DNA of 64,000 nt, from the NCBI GenBank assembly GCA_900539655.1, contig UQCR01000021.1:1-64000 (forward strand), read 5' to 3'. Shown in pieces: positions 1 to 9,236 of the stretch; the stretch's first letter is position 1, and each line of letters starts with the position of its first letter. This DNA is from an uncultured Robinsoniella sp. GTDB taxonomy: Bacteria; Bacillota; Clostridia; Lachnospirales; Lachnospiraceae. A program made the position numbers and the translations under genes. A model generated the notes under the pieces. The model was not told where the DNA came from, did no database searches, and saw nothing but the letters and a program-made list of their open reading frames with translations.

Positions 1-174
1 GAATGCCCGCGTGCCGCCAAAAAGCGCTCCGCAAAGGTTAGAAAATACCAGTTCTGCGGCAAGCTGACGGAGTCCATATCAGTTTCCCGCGCCCATCTTT
101 TCGTACACTACCTTCATCTACAAAGCGTCATTACTCAGCTAAACCCAAATTTAGTACAGCAATCATACTAAAAC
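1..174. other. Left window edge, possible degenerate short ORF tail
   Basis: Frame 1 is open from the edge to a TAA at 169-171, giving 56 codons (ending N-L-V-Q-Q-S-Y). I recognise no domain in it. It lies just before a terminator, so it could be the tail of a gene starting outside the window or an eroded short ORF of the kind common in Lachnospiraceae intergenic DNA. From the terminator to the promoter at 345 I see nothing but AT-rich sequence. Confidence 0.25.
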
Positions 175-206
175 AGATCTGTCGCGCCTGGGCAGGTCTT
201 TTTTTT
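175..206 (+). terminator. Rho-independent terminator
   Basis: A 9-bp stem (AGATCTGTC pairing with GGCAGGTCT, two G-U pairs) with a 7-nt loop is followed by seven T. It would end whatever transcript enters from the left edge and insulates the sugar transporter operon. Confidence 0.7.
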
Positions 207-344
207 GCCTGCAAAACTTACGGCACAAGGTGCACCGTGGATCTTCTTTGTGAGTAAAAAGAACATATTATGACATGAATTATGGTGATAAAAAATAATA
301 GATCAAAATAAATGTGAAATTAAACAAATAATGCAAAATACATA

Positions 345-373
345 TTGACAAAAATAGTAAAATAACGTAATAT
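345..373 (+). promoter_or_regulatory. Sigma-A promoter of first ABC importer operon
   Basis: A perfect TTGACA at 345-350 is followed after 17 bp by TAATAT at 368-373. The predicted start near 380 leaves a leader of about 145 nt before the ATG at 526. Confidence 0.7.
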
Positions 374-432
374 ACAAAATATAGAAACAGAAATATTGTT
401 AAAATAATATTACTGATTTTTCTAATTTTAAT

Positions 433-457
433 ATTTAAACAGTAAAAATGTTTAAAT
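433..457. promoter_or_regulatory. Perfect inverted repeat in leader (candidate operator)
   Basis: ATTTAAACA at 433-441 and TGTTTAAAT at 449-457 form a perfect 9-bp inverted repeat around a 7-nt spacer, 60-85 nt downstream of the -10 box. No T-run follows, so it is not a classical terminator. A second small inverted repeat (GTTAGT/ACTAAC) lies at about 464-485. They may be an operator or RNA structures in the leader. Confidence 0.45.
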
Positions 458-525
458 GACTCGTTAGTGCCGGCAAAACTAACAGGGAGTAACTGAAAAA
501 CTTATCAAAATGTTGGAGGTTCTTT

Positions 526-1965
526 ATGAAAAAAAGAATAGTGAGTATGATTTTAGCGGTTTGCGTATTTGGAACAGCGTTGTCTGGGTGTGGAAACAGT
601 GCGGCGACAGAACAAAAGGAAGGGGGTAAAGAGACAACAGAAATGAATACCCAGGCTGTTAGCCCGGATGCACAATCAGACAGTGCATTTGCAGGAGAAT
701 CAGCTTCAGGAGAAACAGCTTCAGGTTCGGTAACAGATGTAAATGAGGATGGAACGGTTAACAATCCGGAAGATGTAAAAATAGATGAAGGTAAGCTGGT
801 GTTCTGGTCTCTGTTTAGTGGTGGTGACGGAACTTTTATGGATCAGATAATTTCTGATTATAATGCAGGTAGTCCGAAAATGGGCGTTCAGTCGATCATG
901 TTGGTGTGGGATGATTATTATACAAAGCTGCAAACTGCAGTGGCTGCCGGAAAAGGACCCGATATTGGAATATCCCATGTATCTAAGCTGCCGGAACTGG
1001 TGAATGAAGGATCTGTTATAGCGTTAAACGATTATCTGGATGAGCTGGGGGTAGACCTGTCCAGCATGTTTTCACAAAATTCATTGGACAGCGTAACATT
1101 TGACGGGGATATCTATGGCATTCCTCTGGATACCCATGCGGAGATTATGTATTTTAACAAAGACATCCTCGCAAAAGCAGGTGTTGAGTTAAATGAAAAC
1201 GGTCAGCTGGATATTGGAAGTACAGACGATTTTTATGCTGTTCTGGATAAAATAAAAGCAGTTATCCCGGAAGGAAACAGTGCATTGTCCCTGACGAATT
1301 CCGGCGATGATCCTTACCGTTTATGGTGGGCTTCTTACTACCAGATGGGAGGAAAAGCTCTTGTAAGTGATGATGGGTCACAGGTGACCATGGATAAGGA
1401 GATTGCCGTAAAAGCGGCAGAATTTGTGAAGAGCCTCTATGACAAAGGATACATATTAGAAGGAATCGATGATCATCAGGCATTTTTCCAAAGTGGGAAA
1501 GCCGGGCTGCTGTTTGCGGGAACCTGGGCAACAGGAGCACTGGAGAGTACGGAGAATTTGAATTTCGGCGCACAGACTTTGCCACAGTTGTTTGATAATG
1601 ACTCATGCTGGGCAGACTCCCATACGCTGATCATTCCTTTCAGTAAAGACAGAACAGAAGAGGAGACTCTTGCTGCAGTGGAATTTGTACTGGCTGCATC
1701 ATCAGAAGGTGGTGTGACTTGGGCAAAATCCGGTCAGATCCCGGCCAACCTTAAAGTTCTGGAAAGTGATGATTACTTAAAAATGCCTTATAGAAGTGAT
1801 TATAAGAGTGCATTGGACAAAGCGGTGATGCCGACAAAGAATCCTAATTTCTATGGTATGAAAGCAGGTATGATAGACAGTCTGAATGCTTATTGGACGG
1901 GACAGACAGATGCTCAGGGCGCAATTGATAGTCTCTTCGGGGAACTGGAATCGAATCTGGAATAA
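526..1965 (+). CDS. Carbohydrate ABC transporter substrate-binding lipoprotein
   Basis: This is an extracellular solute-binding protein (family 1, MalE/UgpB-like) of 479 residues. It has a lipoprotein signal peptide with lipobox L-S-G-C, placing the lipidated cysteine at residue 22. A Ser/Thr/Ala/Glu-rich tether runs to about residue 75, and the binding fold starts at K-L-V-F-W-S. It would capture an oligosaccharide at the outer membrane face and pass it to the two permeases that follow. The start is fixed by TGGAGG upstream of the ATG and by the signal peptide. It is first in an operon with the permeases at 2002 and 2895. The substrate cannot be read from sequence; the neighbouring GH2 and GH106-like enzymes suggest a plant- or host-derived glycoside, which is inference. 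Confidence 0.9.
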   Translation: MKKRIVSMILAVCVFGTALSGCGNSAATEQKEGGKETTEMNTQAVSPDAQSDSAFAGESASGETASGSVTDVNEDGTVNNPEDVKIDEGKLVFWSLFSGGDGTFMDQIISDYNAGSPKMGVQSIMLVWDDYYTKLQTAVAAGKGPDIGISHVSKLPELVNEGSVIALNDYLDELGVDLSSMFSQNSLDSVTFDGDIYGIPLDTHAEIMYFNKDILAKAGVELNENGQLDIGSTDDFYAVLDKIKAVIPEGNSALSLTNSGDDPYRLWWASYYQMGGKALVSDDGSQVTMDKEIAVKAAEFVKSLYDKGYILEGIDDHQAFFQSGKAGLLFAGTWATGALESTENLNFGAQTLPQLFDNDSCWADSHTLIIPFSKDRTEEETLAAVEFVLAASSEGGVTWAKSGQIPANLKVLESDDYLKMPYRSDYKSALDKAVMPTKNPNFYGMKAGMIDSLNAYWTGQTDAQGAIDSLFGELESNLE

Positions 1966-2001
1966 CAGATTCGCATTTCCAGAAAAACGGGAGGTTAAGA
2001 A

Positions 2002-2898
2002 ATGCAGAAAACAAGAAATAAAAGAAAACAGCTTTTCATTGCACTTGGGTTTGTAGCACCGTTTTTTCTATTGTATACCGTATTTACCATATGGCCCGTC
2101 ATACAGGGTGTCTATGTCAGCCTCCATAAGTGGACGCTTATGGGGAAATTGAAATTTGTAGGGCTGGATAATTATCTGAAGTTTTTAGGAGATAAAAATT
2201 TTTGGGGTGCATTACAAAATACAACGGTGTTTGTATTAATCACCGCACCACTACTGGTTATTACGGCTATGATACTGGCATTGTTGGCAAACCGTCCTAC
2301 CAAAATAAAAAAGGGACTCAGAATCTGTTATTACCTGCCAAGCGTCCTTTCCGTGTCTGTTGCGGCATTTATTGCAAGATATATGTTCGCTCCATATCGG
2401 GGTTTTATCAATGGTTTCCTGCATGCAACGGGACTTCTGGAAATAAATCAGGAACTGCAGTGGCTGCAGGACGGGAGTCTGGTCTGGGGAACGATCACAT
2501 CCATGACGGTATGGTGGACAGTGGGTTTTAGTATGATGCTTTATCTATCGGCGTTACAGGATATTTCACCCCAGGTATTTGAGGCGGCAGCAATCGATGG
2601 AGCCACAAAACGGCAGCAGTTATTTTCCATCGTCTTGCCCTTGTTAAAATCCACGACCTATCTGGTGGTATTGTTACAGGTAATTGCCTGTTTCAAAGTA
2701 TTCGGACAGATCTACATGATAACCGGGGGAGGACCGGCATCCTCAACGAGGCCTTTGATCCAGTATATTTACGAAAATGCTTTTAAGAAAAATAATATGG
2801 GATATGCGTCAGCAATGTCCTATGTTCTGTTCCTGATTCTGGTCGTACTTTCTCTGGTTCAGCAGGTGATACAACGGAAGGGGGAACGGGACTCATGA
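2002..2898 (+). CDS. Sugar ABC transporter permease, MalF/UgpA type
   Basis: This 298-residue inner-membrane permease has about six membrane segments, the first at about residues 12-32. The cytoplasmic EAA loop reads E-A-A-A-I-D-G-A near residue 195 and would dock the ATPase. It has the usual length of the binding-protein-dependent permease family (BPD_transp_1). The start has a GGGAGG ribosome site. Its 3' end overlaps the next permease by 4 bp (ATGA), which indicates translational coupling. It works with the lipoprotein at 526 and the permease at 2895. No ATPase gene is present, so a shared MsmX/UgpC-type ATPase encoded elsewhere is likely. Confidence 0.92.
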   Translation: MQKTRNKRKQLFIALGFVAPFFLLYTVFTIWPVIQGVYVSLHKWTLMGKLKFVGLDNYLKFLGDKNFWGALQNTTVFVLITAPLLVITAMILALLANRPTKIKKGLRICYYLPSVLSVSVAAFIARYMFAPYRGFINGFLHATGLLEINQELQWLQDGSLVWGTITSMTVWWTVGFSMMLYLSALQDISPQVFEAAAIDGATKRQQLFSIVLPLLKSTTYLVVLLQVIACFKVFGQIYMITGGGPASSTRPLIQYIYENAFKKNNMGYASAMSYVLFLILVVLSLVQQVIQRKGERDS

Positions 2899-3719
2899 AG
2901 AAAACGAAACCGGGAAATGTAATTTTATCAATTATTTCCATTATGATAGCCTTAATTTTTGCGGCACCTGTTCTGTGGTCTCTTGCGGTGTCATTTCAGA
3001 TTGAAGGAAAGCAGATCACCACAGTGTGGGACTGGTTTCTGCCCCCGTACACGCTGGGCAACTATCCGGAAATCATACTACACAGCGAGGTTGCGAGATG
3101 GCTGGTAAATAGTTTGTTCATAGCAGTAATAACCACGGGATTCACGGTATTATTATCAGCAATGGCTGCTTACGCTATTGCAAAAATTAATTTTAAGGGC
3201 AGCAAGGCGATTTACTTTTACTTTCTGCTGGGAATTATGGTTCCGGCGGAAGCAACGATTGTTCCACTTTTTATTACAGCAAACAGTCTGAATCTGATTG
3301 ATTCTTACGCAGGACTGGTTCTGCCGGCTGTGGCAGGCTCCATGAATATGATCATTATGGTTACATTTTTTCGTGGACTGCCCAATGAATTAATGGAAGC
3401 GGTACGGATTGACGGAGGCGGGGAATTAACGATATTTTTTAAGATACTAATGCCTCTGTCCAAGGCGGTAATATCAACTGTTTGTATATTTGCTTTTATC
3501 GGAAGCTGGAATAATTACCTCTGGCCTTTGCTGTGTGCCATGAGCAGTGAAAAGTTTACGCTGCCAATTGGTATCCCCACCTTTGCGGGTACTTACACCG
3601 TGGATTATGTGAAACCGCTGACTGCGAATATGGTGGCATCCATTCCAATTATTCTGCTGTATATTGTCTTTGAAAAGCAGATCGTACAGGGAATTACCAT
3701 GTCTGGTGTAAAAGGATAA
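2895..3719 (+). CDS. Sugar ABC transporter permease, MalG/UgpE type
   Basis: This is the second permease of the importer, 274 residues, with about six membrane segments. Its EAA loop is E-A-V-R-I-D-G-G near residue 170, and the C-terminus ends G-V-K-G, typical of MalG-like permeases. It starts inside the previous gene (4-bp overlap). The following 198 bp before the GH2 gene contain no obvious terminator, so the glycosidase may be co-transcribed. That stretch also holds a short open frame without a convincing ribosome site, which I did not call. Confidence 0.92.
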   Translation: MKKTKPGNVILSIISIMIALIFAAPVLWSLAVSFQIEGKQITTVWDWFLPPYTLGNYPEIILHSEVARWLVNSLFIAVITTGFTVLLSAMAAYAIAKINFKGSKAIYFYFLLGIMVPAEATIVPLFITANSLNLIDSYAGLVLPAVAGSMNMIIMVTFFRGLPNELMEAVRIDGGGELTIFFKILMPLSKAVISTVCIFAFIGSWNNYLWPLLCAMSSEKFTLPIGIPTFAGTYTVDYVKPLTANMVASIPIILLYIVFEKQIVQGITMSGVKG

Positions 3720-3917
3720 ATAAATATCCGGTGTCTATTGCTTTGTAATAAATGCGGCGATTCCGGCGGGTTAAGCACTCTGCCGGACAAAAAGCCGATG
3801 AGATTCAGCTAATAATCAAAAGGATGAAAGACAAAACAGAGAAGGGAAATGCCACAGTTAATATGCTTTCATCCTGTTACATGTGGCAGTGTCACAATCA
3901 TGTGATAAAAGGTATAT

Positions 3918-5705
3918 ATGATGAGAAGTTACAAGAAAGATTATCCCAGACCCCAGCTGGTTCGTCAGGAATGGGAAAATTTAAACGGAACCTGGGATTT
4001 TCTGTTTGATGACAGAAACGTGGGAGAAAAAGAAAAATATTATGCTGAGTTTCCTGGGGAACTTAAGATTCAGGTACCATTTACCTATGAAACAAAATTG
4101 AGTGGTATAGGGGATGAGAGCAGGCATGATCATGTCTGGTACCGGAAAAAGTTTACTGCAAATAAAAATCGTCTTGAAAAAGAAAACTTAATACTCCATT
4201 TTGAAGGAAGTGATTTTCTCACAAAAGTGTGGGTGAACGGGGAAATGGCAGGCTCCCACCGGGGCGGATATTCCAGGTTCTCCTTCGATATATCCGGTTT
4301 TATAAAAGATGGTGAAAATGAAATTGTGGTAAAAGCAGATGATTCCTTCGATATGGCCCAGCCCAGAGGGAAGCAGCGCTGGAAAGATGAGAATTTTGGC
4401 TGCTGGTATATTCAGACTACCGGAATCTGGAAAACGGTATGGATGGAATATGTGCCGGTTACCCATCTGGAATCATTAAAGATCACTCCGTTCCTGGAAA
4501 AGGACTGTGTAGAACTGGAACTGGAGATTAGATCTGCCGGGTATTCCGGGGAGCTGACAGCAGAAGTGGAAATTTCCTTTGAGGGAACATTTGTAAATAA
4601 ATTGGTGATTGCTGTTCCGGAAAGTCATGTGACCGCCAGAATGAATGTATTTTCCCAGGAAGCTGACGAATGGGGTGTTCGCACCTGGTCACCGGAACGT
4701 CCTGATTTATATGACATCTCCATAAGGATATCGGATGATGGAAAGATATGTGAGGAGGTGTTGTCCTACTTCGGAATGAGAGAGATCAGAATCGACAGAG
4801 GCAACATTTTGTTGAACGGAAGACCGCTTTATCAGCGTCTGATCCTGGATCAGGGATATTGGGAAGATTCCCATCTGACACCGCCAAATGAGGAAGCCCT
4901 GGTGGAAGACATCGACAAGATTATGCAGCTTGGATATAACGGACTGCGCAAACATCAAAAGGTAGAAGATGAGCGCTTCCTTTACTGGTGTGATGTAAAG
5001 GGCATGCTGGTTTGGAGCGAAGTGCCTGCAGCTTACCGTTTTTCAGATGAGGCTGTCCGGGAATTTACAGAGGAATGGATGGATATTGTGAGGCAGAATT
5101 ATAATCATCCAAGTATCATTACCTGGACCCCATTTAATGAATCCTGGGGAATACCCAAAGTGGAAACGGACAGAAAGCAGCAGCAGTTCACAGAGGCAAT
5201 TTATTATCTGACGAAATCAATTGACCAGTTCCGTCCGGTAATTGTAAATGACGGATGGGAACATACCATATCCGATATCATTACACTGCATGATTATGAA
5301 GAATACGGAGAACTATTCTATGACCGTTATAACCGCTACAAAGATGAAATCTTCACAACCGATATTTATCACAGCAATCATAAATCTGCCATGGCAAACG
5401 GATATTCATATAAAGGGCAGCCGGTAATCATCAGTGAATATGGCGGAATTGCTTTTCAAAATGGGGAATCAGGATGGGGTTATGGCAATAAAGTCAGCGA
5501 TGAAGCAGCGTTTATTAAGAGATTTGATTCAATCACCACAGCGATTAAAAAGACCCCCTATATCTGCGGCTTCTGTTATACCCAGGTGACAGATGTACAG
5601 CAGGAAATCAATGGATTAATGAACATTGACCGTAGCTTTAAAGTAAATCCCGAGGTAATTAAAGAGATTAATGAGCGCTCGGGAGGATACTGGAGAGCAG
5701 AATAA
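3918..5705 (+). CDS. Glycoside hydrolase family 2 enzyme
   Basis: This 595-residue GH2 enzyme (beta-galactosidase/beta-glucuronidase superfamily) has an N-terminal jelly-roll sugar-binding domain (about 15-180), an immunoglobulin-like domain (about 185-285) and a C-terminal TIM barrel (about 290-590). The acid/base Glu is E408 in F-N-E-S-W and the nucleophile is E507 in S-E-Y-G-G, so both catalytic residues are present. It has no signal peptide, so it probably acts in the cytoplasm on imported glycosides. At 595 residues it is shorter than LacZ and close to beta-glucuronidase size. The exact sugar (galactose, glucuronate or mannose) cannot be decided here. It follows the first importer and is closed by a strong terminator. 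Confidence 0.9.
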   Translation: MMRSYKKDYPRPQLVRQEWENLNGTWDFLFDDRNVGEKEKYYAEFPGELKIQVPFTYETKLSGIGDESRHDHVWYRKKFTANKNRLEKENLILHFEGSDFLTKVWVNGEMAGSHRGGYSRFSFDISGFIKDGENEIVVKADDSFDMAQPRGKQRWKDENFGCWYIQTTGIWKTVWMEYVPVTHLESLKITPFLEKDCVELELEIRSAGYSGELTAEVEISFEGTFVNKLVIAVPESHVTARMNVFSQEADEWGVRTWSPERPDLYDISIRISDDGKICEEVLSYFGMREIRIDRGNILLNGRPLYQRLILDQGYWEDSHLTPPNEEALVEDIDKIMQLGYNGLRKHQKVEDERFLYWCDVKGMLVWSEVPAAYRFSDEAVREFTEEWMDIVRQNYNHPSIITWTPFNESWGIPKVETDRKQQQFTEAIYYLTKSIDQFRPVIVNDGWEHTISDIITLHDYEEYGELFYDRYNRYKDEIFTTDIYHSNHKSAMANGYSYKGQPVIISEYGGIAFQNGESGWGYGNKVSDEAAFIKRFDSITTAIKKTPYICGFCYTQVTDVQQEINGLMNIDRSFKVNPEVIKEINERSGGYWRAE

Positions 5706-5729
5706 TATCATATTTTGTGCTGAAAAGTG

Positions 5730-5766
5730 CATGGAGAAAGATTTGATTCTCCATGTTCTTTTTTTT
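5730..5766 (+). terminator. Rho-independent terminator after GH2 gene
   Basis: CATGGAGAA at 5730-5738 pairs perfectly with TTCTCCATG over an 8-nt loop and is followed by a T-rich run. It separates the GH2 gene from the second ABC importer. Confidence 0.85.
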
Positions 5767-5831
5767 GCCCTTATGTTAAATTAAATACATCAGAAACAAC
5801 AAAACGAAGCAAAGAAAAGGGAGGAAACAAA

Positions 5832-7268
5832 ATGAAGATCAGAAAGGTAACAGCACTTTTACTTGCAACAGCGATGGCAGCAGGCAGTATTATGGGATGC
5901 CAGGGAAGCGATACAAAAACAACGGAAGCACCAAAAGCAACCGACGCCGCAACGGAGGCAAAGACAGAAGCAGCAACCAATGCAGCAAAAGACTCGGAGA
6001 CAGAAGCAGCAAGTAAGGAAGAAGGCTCAGAAGCTGCTACAACCGCTGCAAAAGCAGACGGGGAATGGGAGTATAAAGAAGCAGATTTGACCATGCTCAT
6101 TGATACGGATATGACTCTGGCGGGCATTCAGGCAGTTTGTGATCTGGCACAGGAGAAATTAGGTATTACCGTTGAAATCGAGACAAGAGCCGGCGGTGCA
6201 GATGGTGATAATATTGTTAAAACACGACTTGCATCAGGAGATATGGCCGATTTATGCGGATACAATTCAGGATCCCTTCTTGCAGCGCTTAATCCGGCAG
6301 AATATTTTATTGATATTTCAGGAGAAGAGTGGGCAGGTAAGCTGGATGATACATACAAAGCAGCAGTAACTGTAGATAATGCGGTATATGGAGTACCTGC
6401 AGCTTCCACACAGGCAGGGGCTATTCTGTATAACAAAGAATTATATGAAAAATATAATCTGGAAATTCCAAAAACATGGGATGAATTTAAAAAGAACTGT
6501 GACGTTTTAAAAGAAGCAGGAGAGACCGCTTTGATTGGAACATTTGCAGACAGCTGGACATCACAGGTGTTATATCTGGGTGATCACTATAATGTTCAGG
6601 CAAAAGAGCCTAATTTTGCAAAAGATTTTGAGGCAGGAACAGCAAAATATGCCACTACTCCGGCGGCACTGAGAAGTTTTGAAAAATTAGCGGATACAAC
6701 ACAGTATTATAATTCCGATTATCTGGCAACTACCTATGATGACGGCTGCGATATGATCGTAAACGGAGAGGGTGCACATTGGATAATTCTGACACAGGCA
6801 TTATCTAATATCTATGAATTGTATGGTGAAGATGTAAATAAAGTAGGCGTATTTGCAGTACCTGGAGATGATGCAAATGATAACGGATTAACGGTATGGA
6901 TGCCGACGTCCTGGTATGGAAATAAAAACTCCGACAAAGTAGATGATATTAAGAGATTTATGGAATTCTATATCTCCGATGAAGCTTTGGATGCATATAC
7001 GGCAGCTATTTTACCGGACGGACCTTATTGTGTAAAAGGTTACGAACTTCCGGATAACGCATATGACGCGGTAAAACAGGAACAGGAATACTTTGACGCA
7101 GGAAAAACATCTACAGCTCTGGAATTCCAGACAGCAGTAAAAGGCTCTAATTGCCCGGCAATCTGCCAGGAATGCGGATCTGGACAGACAACAGCAGAAG
7201 AGGCAGCGAAAGCATATGATGAAGATTGTTTGAAACAGGCAGTACAGCTAGGTCTGGATTGGAAATAG
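5832..7268 (+). CDS. Second ABC transporter substrate-binding lipoprotein
   Basis: This extracellular sugar-binding protein of 478 residues has a lipobox M-G-C with the modified cysteine at residue 23. A low-complexity Ala/Thr/Glu/Lys tether to about residue 75 precedes the binding domain, which begins A-D-L-T-M-L-I-D. I chose the ATG at 5832 because it has a GGAGG site and starts the signal peptide. The same frame is open upstream to 5727, but that stretch runs through the terminator of the previous gene. Two hairpins separate it from its permeases, which probably lets the binding protein accumulate in excess. The substrate is unknown. Confidence 0.9.
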   Translation: MKIRKVTALLLATAMAAGSIMGCQGSDTKTTEAPKATDAATEAKTEAATNAAKDSETEAASKEEGSEAATTAAKADGEWEYKEADLTMLIDTDMTLAGIQAVCDLAQEKLGITVEIETRAGGADGDNIVKTRLASGDMADLCGYNSGSLLAALNPAEYFIDISGEEWAGKLDDTYKAAVTVDNAVYGVPAASTQAGAILYNKELYEKYNLEIPKTWDEFKKNCDVLKEAGETALIGTFADSWTSQVLYLGDHYNVQAKEPNFAKDFEAGTAKYATTPAALRSFEKLADTTQYYNSDYLATTYDDGCDMIVNGEGAHWIILTQALSNIYELYGEDVNKVGVFAVPGDDANDNGLTVWMPTSWYGNKNSDKVDDIKRFMEFYISDEALDAYTAAILPDGPYCVKGYELPDNAYDAVKQEQEYFDAGKTSTALEFQTAVKGSNCPAICQECGSGQTTAEEAAKAYDEDCLKQAVQLGLDWK

Positions 7269-7277
7269 TCACATTTC

Positions 7278-7317
7278 GGAAAAGGGCGGGTGCAAATTAA
7301 TTGCAACAGCCCTTTCC
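7278..7317 (+). promoter_or_regulatory. Intercistronic hairpin after binding-protein gene
   Basis: GGAAAAGGGC pairs with GCCCTTTCC (one bulged A), with an inner TGCAA/TTGCA stem. No long T-run follows, so it is more likely an mRNA-stabilising or partially terminating structure than a full terminator. Its place just after a binding-protein gene fits differential expression within an ABC operon. Confidence 0.55.
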
Positions 7318-7321
7318 AAAT

Positions 7322-7377
7322 TGATAAGCATGTATGACATGCTCTGGTATCAGGCTGTATCCCATACATGGTTATCA
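7322..7377 (+). promoter_or_regulatory. Long stem with alternative internal hairpin
   Basis: TGATAAGCATGTATG at 7322-7336 pairs with CATACATGGTTATCA at 7363-7377 in 14 of 15 positions (one G-G mismatch). The left arm can instead fold locally as GCATGT/ACATGC (7328-7342). These mutually exclusive folds, about 60 nt before the permease start, could act as a switch, as an extra stabiliser, or as a DNA operator. Confidence 0.5.
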
Positions 7378-7435
7378 GTCTGGAATTACATAAGTACTGC
7401 TGACAATATTTTTATAAGAGAGAAAGGGAAAATGT

Positions 7436-8293
7436 ATGAATAAGAAGAAGATTTATACAAGCTGGTTTATGGCTCCGGCAATGATCATTTTTACTATATT
7501 TTTCATTATTCCAATGCTTACATCGCTGTTTTTCAGTTTGACAGTTTGGAACTTTAAAGATTTCACCTTTGTTGGGCTTGACAACTTTAAAATGTTTTTT
7601 TCAGAGAGGTCTTTGAATATTGGTATTAAGAACACCTTGATTTATGCATTTTTAACTTGCAGTTTGAAGGTAGTTATTGCATTTTTTATAGCTGTATTTC
7701 TAACAAGCAAAATTAAAAGTAAAAATTTCCTGCGCTCCATCGTATTTTTTCCGAATCTGGTTAGTACCGTTGCGGTGGGCATCGTATTCAGTGCTATGAT
7801 GCATCCTTCAAAAGGACTTATCAATACAGCATTGCAGGCAATAGGATTAAATGGGGTAGACTGGCTGGGAAATACCAGCCTGGCACTTTTTTCTGTCATC
7901 GGTGTTGACGTGTGGAAAGGTGTTGGTGTGGCTACGGTCATTTATATTGCAGGTATGCAGTCCATTGATAAAACTTACTACGAAGCGGCATCCATTGACG
8001 GCGCCAATGCATGGCAGCAGTTAAAGAGCGTAACGATTCCCCTTTGCCGACCGGCTATGAACTCGGTTATTATATTAGCATTTATTGGCGGTATGCGCTG
8101 TTTCGACCTGATCTGGGCAATGACAGGCGGCGGTCCGGGATTTGCAACAGACGTGGTAGCTTCTATTGTGTATAAGCAGTATGCAGCCGGTTTCTATGGA
8201 TTGTCTACGGCGGGCAATGTTATTATGTTTGTCATGATTGCAATACTGGCATTCCCACTGCAGAAGTTCTTACTGAGTAAGGAGGTTGACTAA
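7436..8293 (+). CDS. Sugar ABC transporter permease, MalF type
   Basis: This 285-residue permease has about six membrane segments and an EAA loop E-A-A-S-I-D-G-A near residue 183. A GAGAAAGGG ribosome site supports the ATG at 7436. It pairs with the permease 2 bp downstream and the lipoprotein at 5832 to form the second importer of the locus. It differs clearly in sequence from the permease at 2002, so the two systems are not a recent tandem duplication. Confidence 0.92.
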   Translation: MNKKKIYTSWFMAPAMIIFTIFFIIPMLTSLFFSLTVWNFKDFTFVGLDNFKMFFSERSLNIGIKNTLIYAFLTCSLKVVIAFFIAVFLTSKIKSKNFLRSIVFFPNLVSTVAVGIVFSAMMHPSKGLINTALQAIGLNGVDWLGNTSLALFSVIGVDVWKGVGVATVIYIAGMQSIDKTYYEAASIDGANAWQQLKSVTIPLCRPAMNSVIILAFIGGMRCFDLIWAMTGGGPGFATDVVASIVYKQYAAGFYGLSTAGNVIMFVMIAILAFPLQKFLLSKEVD

Positions 8294-8295
8294 CG

Positions 8296-9126
8296 ATGAA
8301 GAAAAAGAAAGCCCTTTATTTAACAGGAGACATCATTGGAATCCTGGTTGCATTTGTAGTCTTTATCATACCTTTTATCTTTATGTTTGTAAACTCCTTG
8401 AAAGAGCGTAGAGAAGCCAATCTGCTCAGTATAGCCTGGCCTAAAGAATTACAGTGGGATAACTTTAAACAGGTCTTGACTACAAGCAACGGAATTGTAC
8501 TGACTGCTTTTAAAAACAGTTTTATCTTAACTGCCGGATCTGTTATTCTTCTGATCATAGTATGTGCTATGGCTGGATACGTATTGCAGCGAAGAAGTGA
8601 CAGAACAACCGGAGTGGTAAATGCCCTGGTAATGTCAGGACTTATGGTGCCCCCGGCTATTCTCCCTACTATATGGGTTATGCAGGGGCTCCATATTTAC
8701 AAGACGATGTTCGGAATGATTATGGTGGAAGTGGCACTGCAGATACCATTTACGATTATGCTTTACCGCGGATTTATGGGATCCATTCCTACAGAATTGG
8801 AAGAAGCGGGGTATATTGACGGATGTACAAGGGTGAAATTGTTTACAGCTGTTATTTTCCCATTGTTAAAGCCAGTAACGGCTACGGTTACGATTTTAAA
8901 TGCAGTCACTGTATTTAATGATTTTACCAATCCATTGTATTTTCTTCCGGGAAATAAAAACGCTACTTTACAGCTGACCCTGTATACGTTCATGGGTAAA
9001 TACTCCAGTTCGTACAACCTGCTATTTGCAGATGTACTTATTATCACCGTACCAATGCTGATTTTGTTTATTATCTTTAACAAACGTATCGTAGATGGTA
9101 TGGTAGCGGGGGCAGTCAAGGGCTGA
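8296..9126 (+). CDS. Sugar ABC transporter permease, MalG type
   Basis: This is the partner permease, 276 residues, with about six membrane segments. Its EAA-like loop E-E-A-G-Y-I-D-G lies near residue 168 and the C-terminus is G-A-V-K-G. It starts 2 bp after the previous stop, so the two are translated together. A good terminator closes the operon. As with the first importer, no ATPase gene is adjacent. Confidence 0.92.
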   Translation: MKKKKALYLTGDIIGILVAFVVFIIPFIFMFVNSLKERREANLLSIAWPKELQWDNFKQVLTTSNGIVLTAFKNSFILTAGSVILLIIVCAMAGYVLQRRSDRTTGVVNALVMSGLMVPPAILPTIWVMQGLHIYKTMFGMIMVEVALQIPFTIMLYRGFMGSIPTELEEAGYIDGCTRVKLFTAVIFPLLKPVTATVTILNAVTVFNDFTNPLYFLPGNKNATLQLTLYTFMGKYSSSYNLLFADVLIITVPMLILFIIFNKRIVDGMVAGAVKG

Positions 9127-9141
9127 TAAGGAAAAACGACT

Positions 9142-9183
9142 AGTGCCGCCAAGCATAAATATGCCAGGCGGCACTGGTATTTT
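9142..9183 (+). terminator. Rho-independent terminator of second importer
   Basis: AGTGCCGCC at 9142-9150 pairs perfectly with GGCGGCACT at 9167-9175, with an inner GCAT/ATGC stem, followed by GGTATTTTTG. Confidence 0.8.
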
Positions 9184-9236
9184 TGTACCCAAGCAGTTAT
9201 AATATTCCCGATAATAAGAATACATAGGAGGGACAT

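Noticed and set aside
3752..4009. Plus-strand 85-codon open frame before the GH2 gene
   Set aside because: It has no good ribosome site and overlaps the GH2 gene in another frame; the protein looks random.
5727..5831. 35-residue N-terminal extension of the second binding protein
   Set aside because: It runs through a strong terminator hairpin and would bury the lipoprotein signal peptide.
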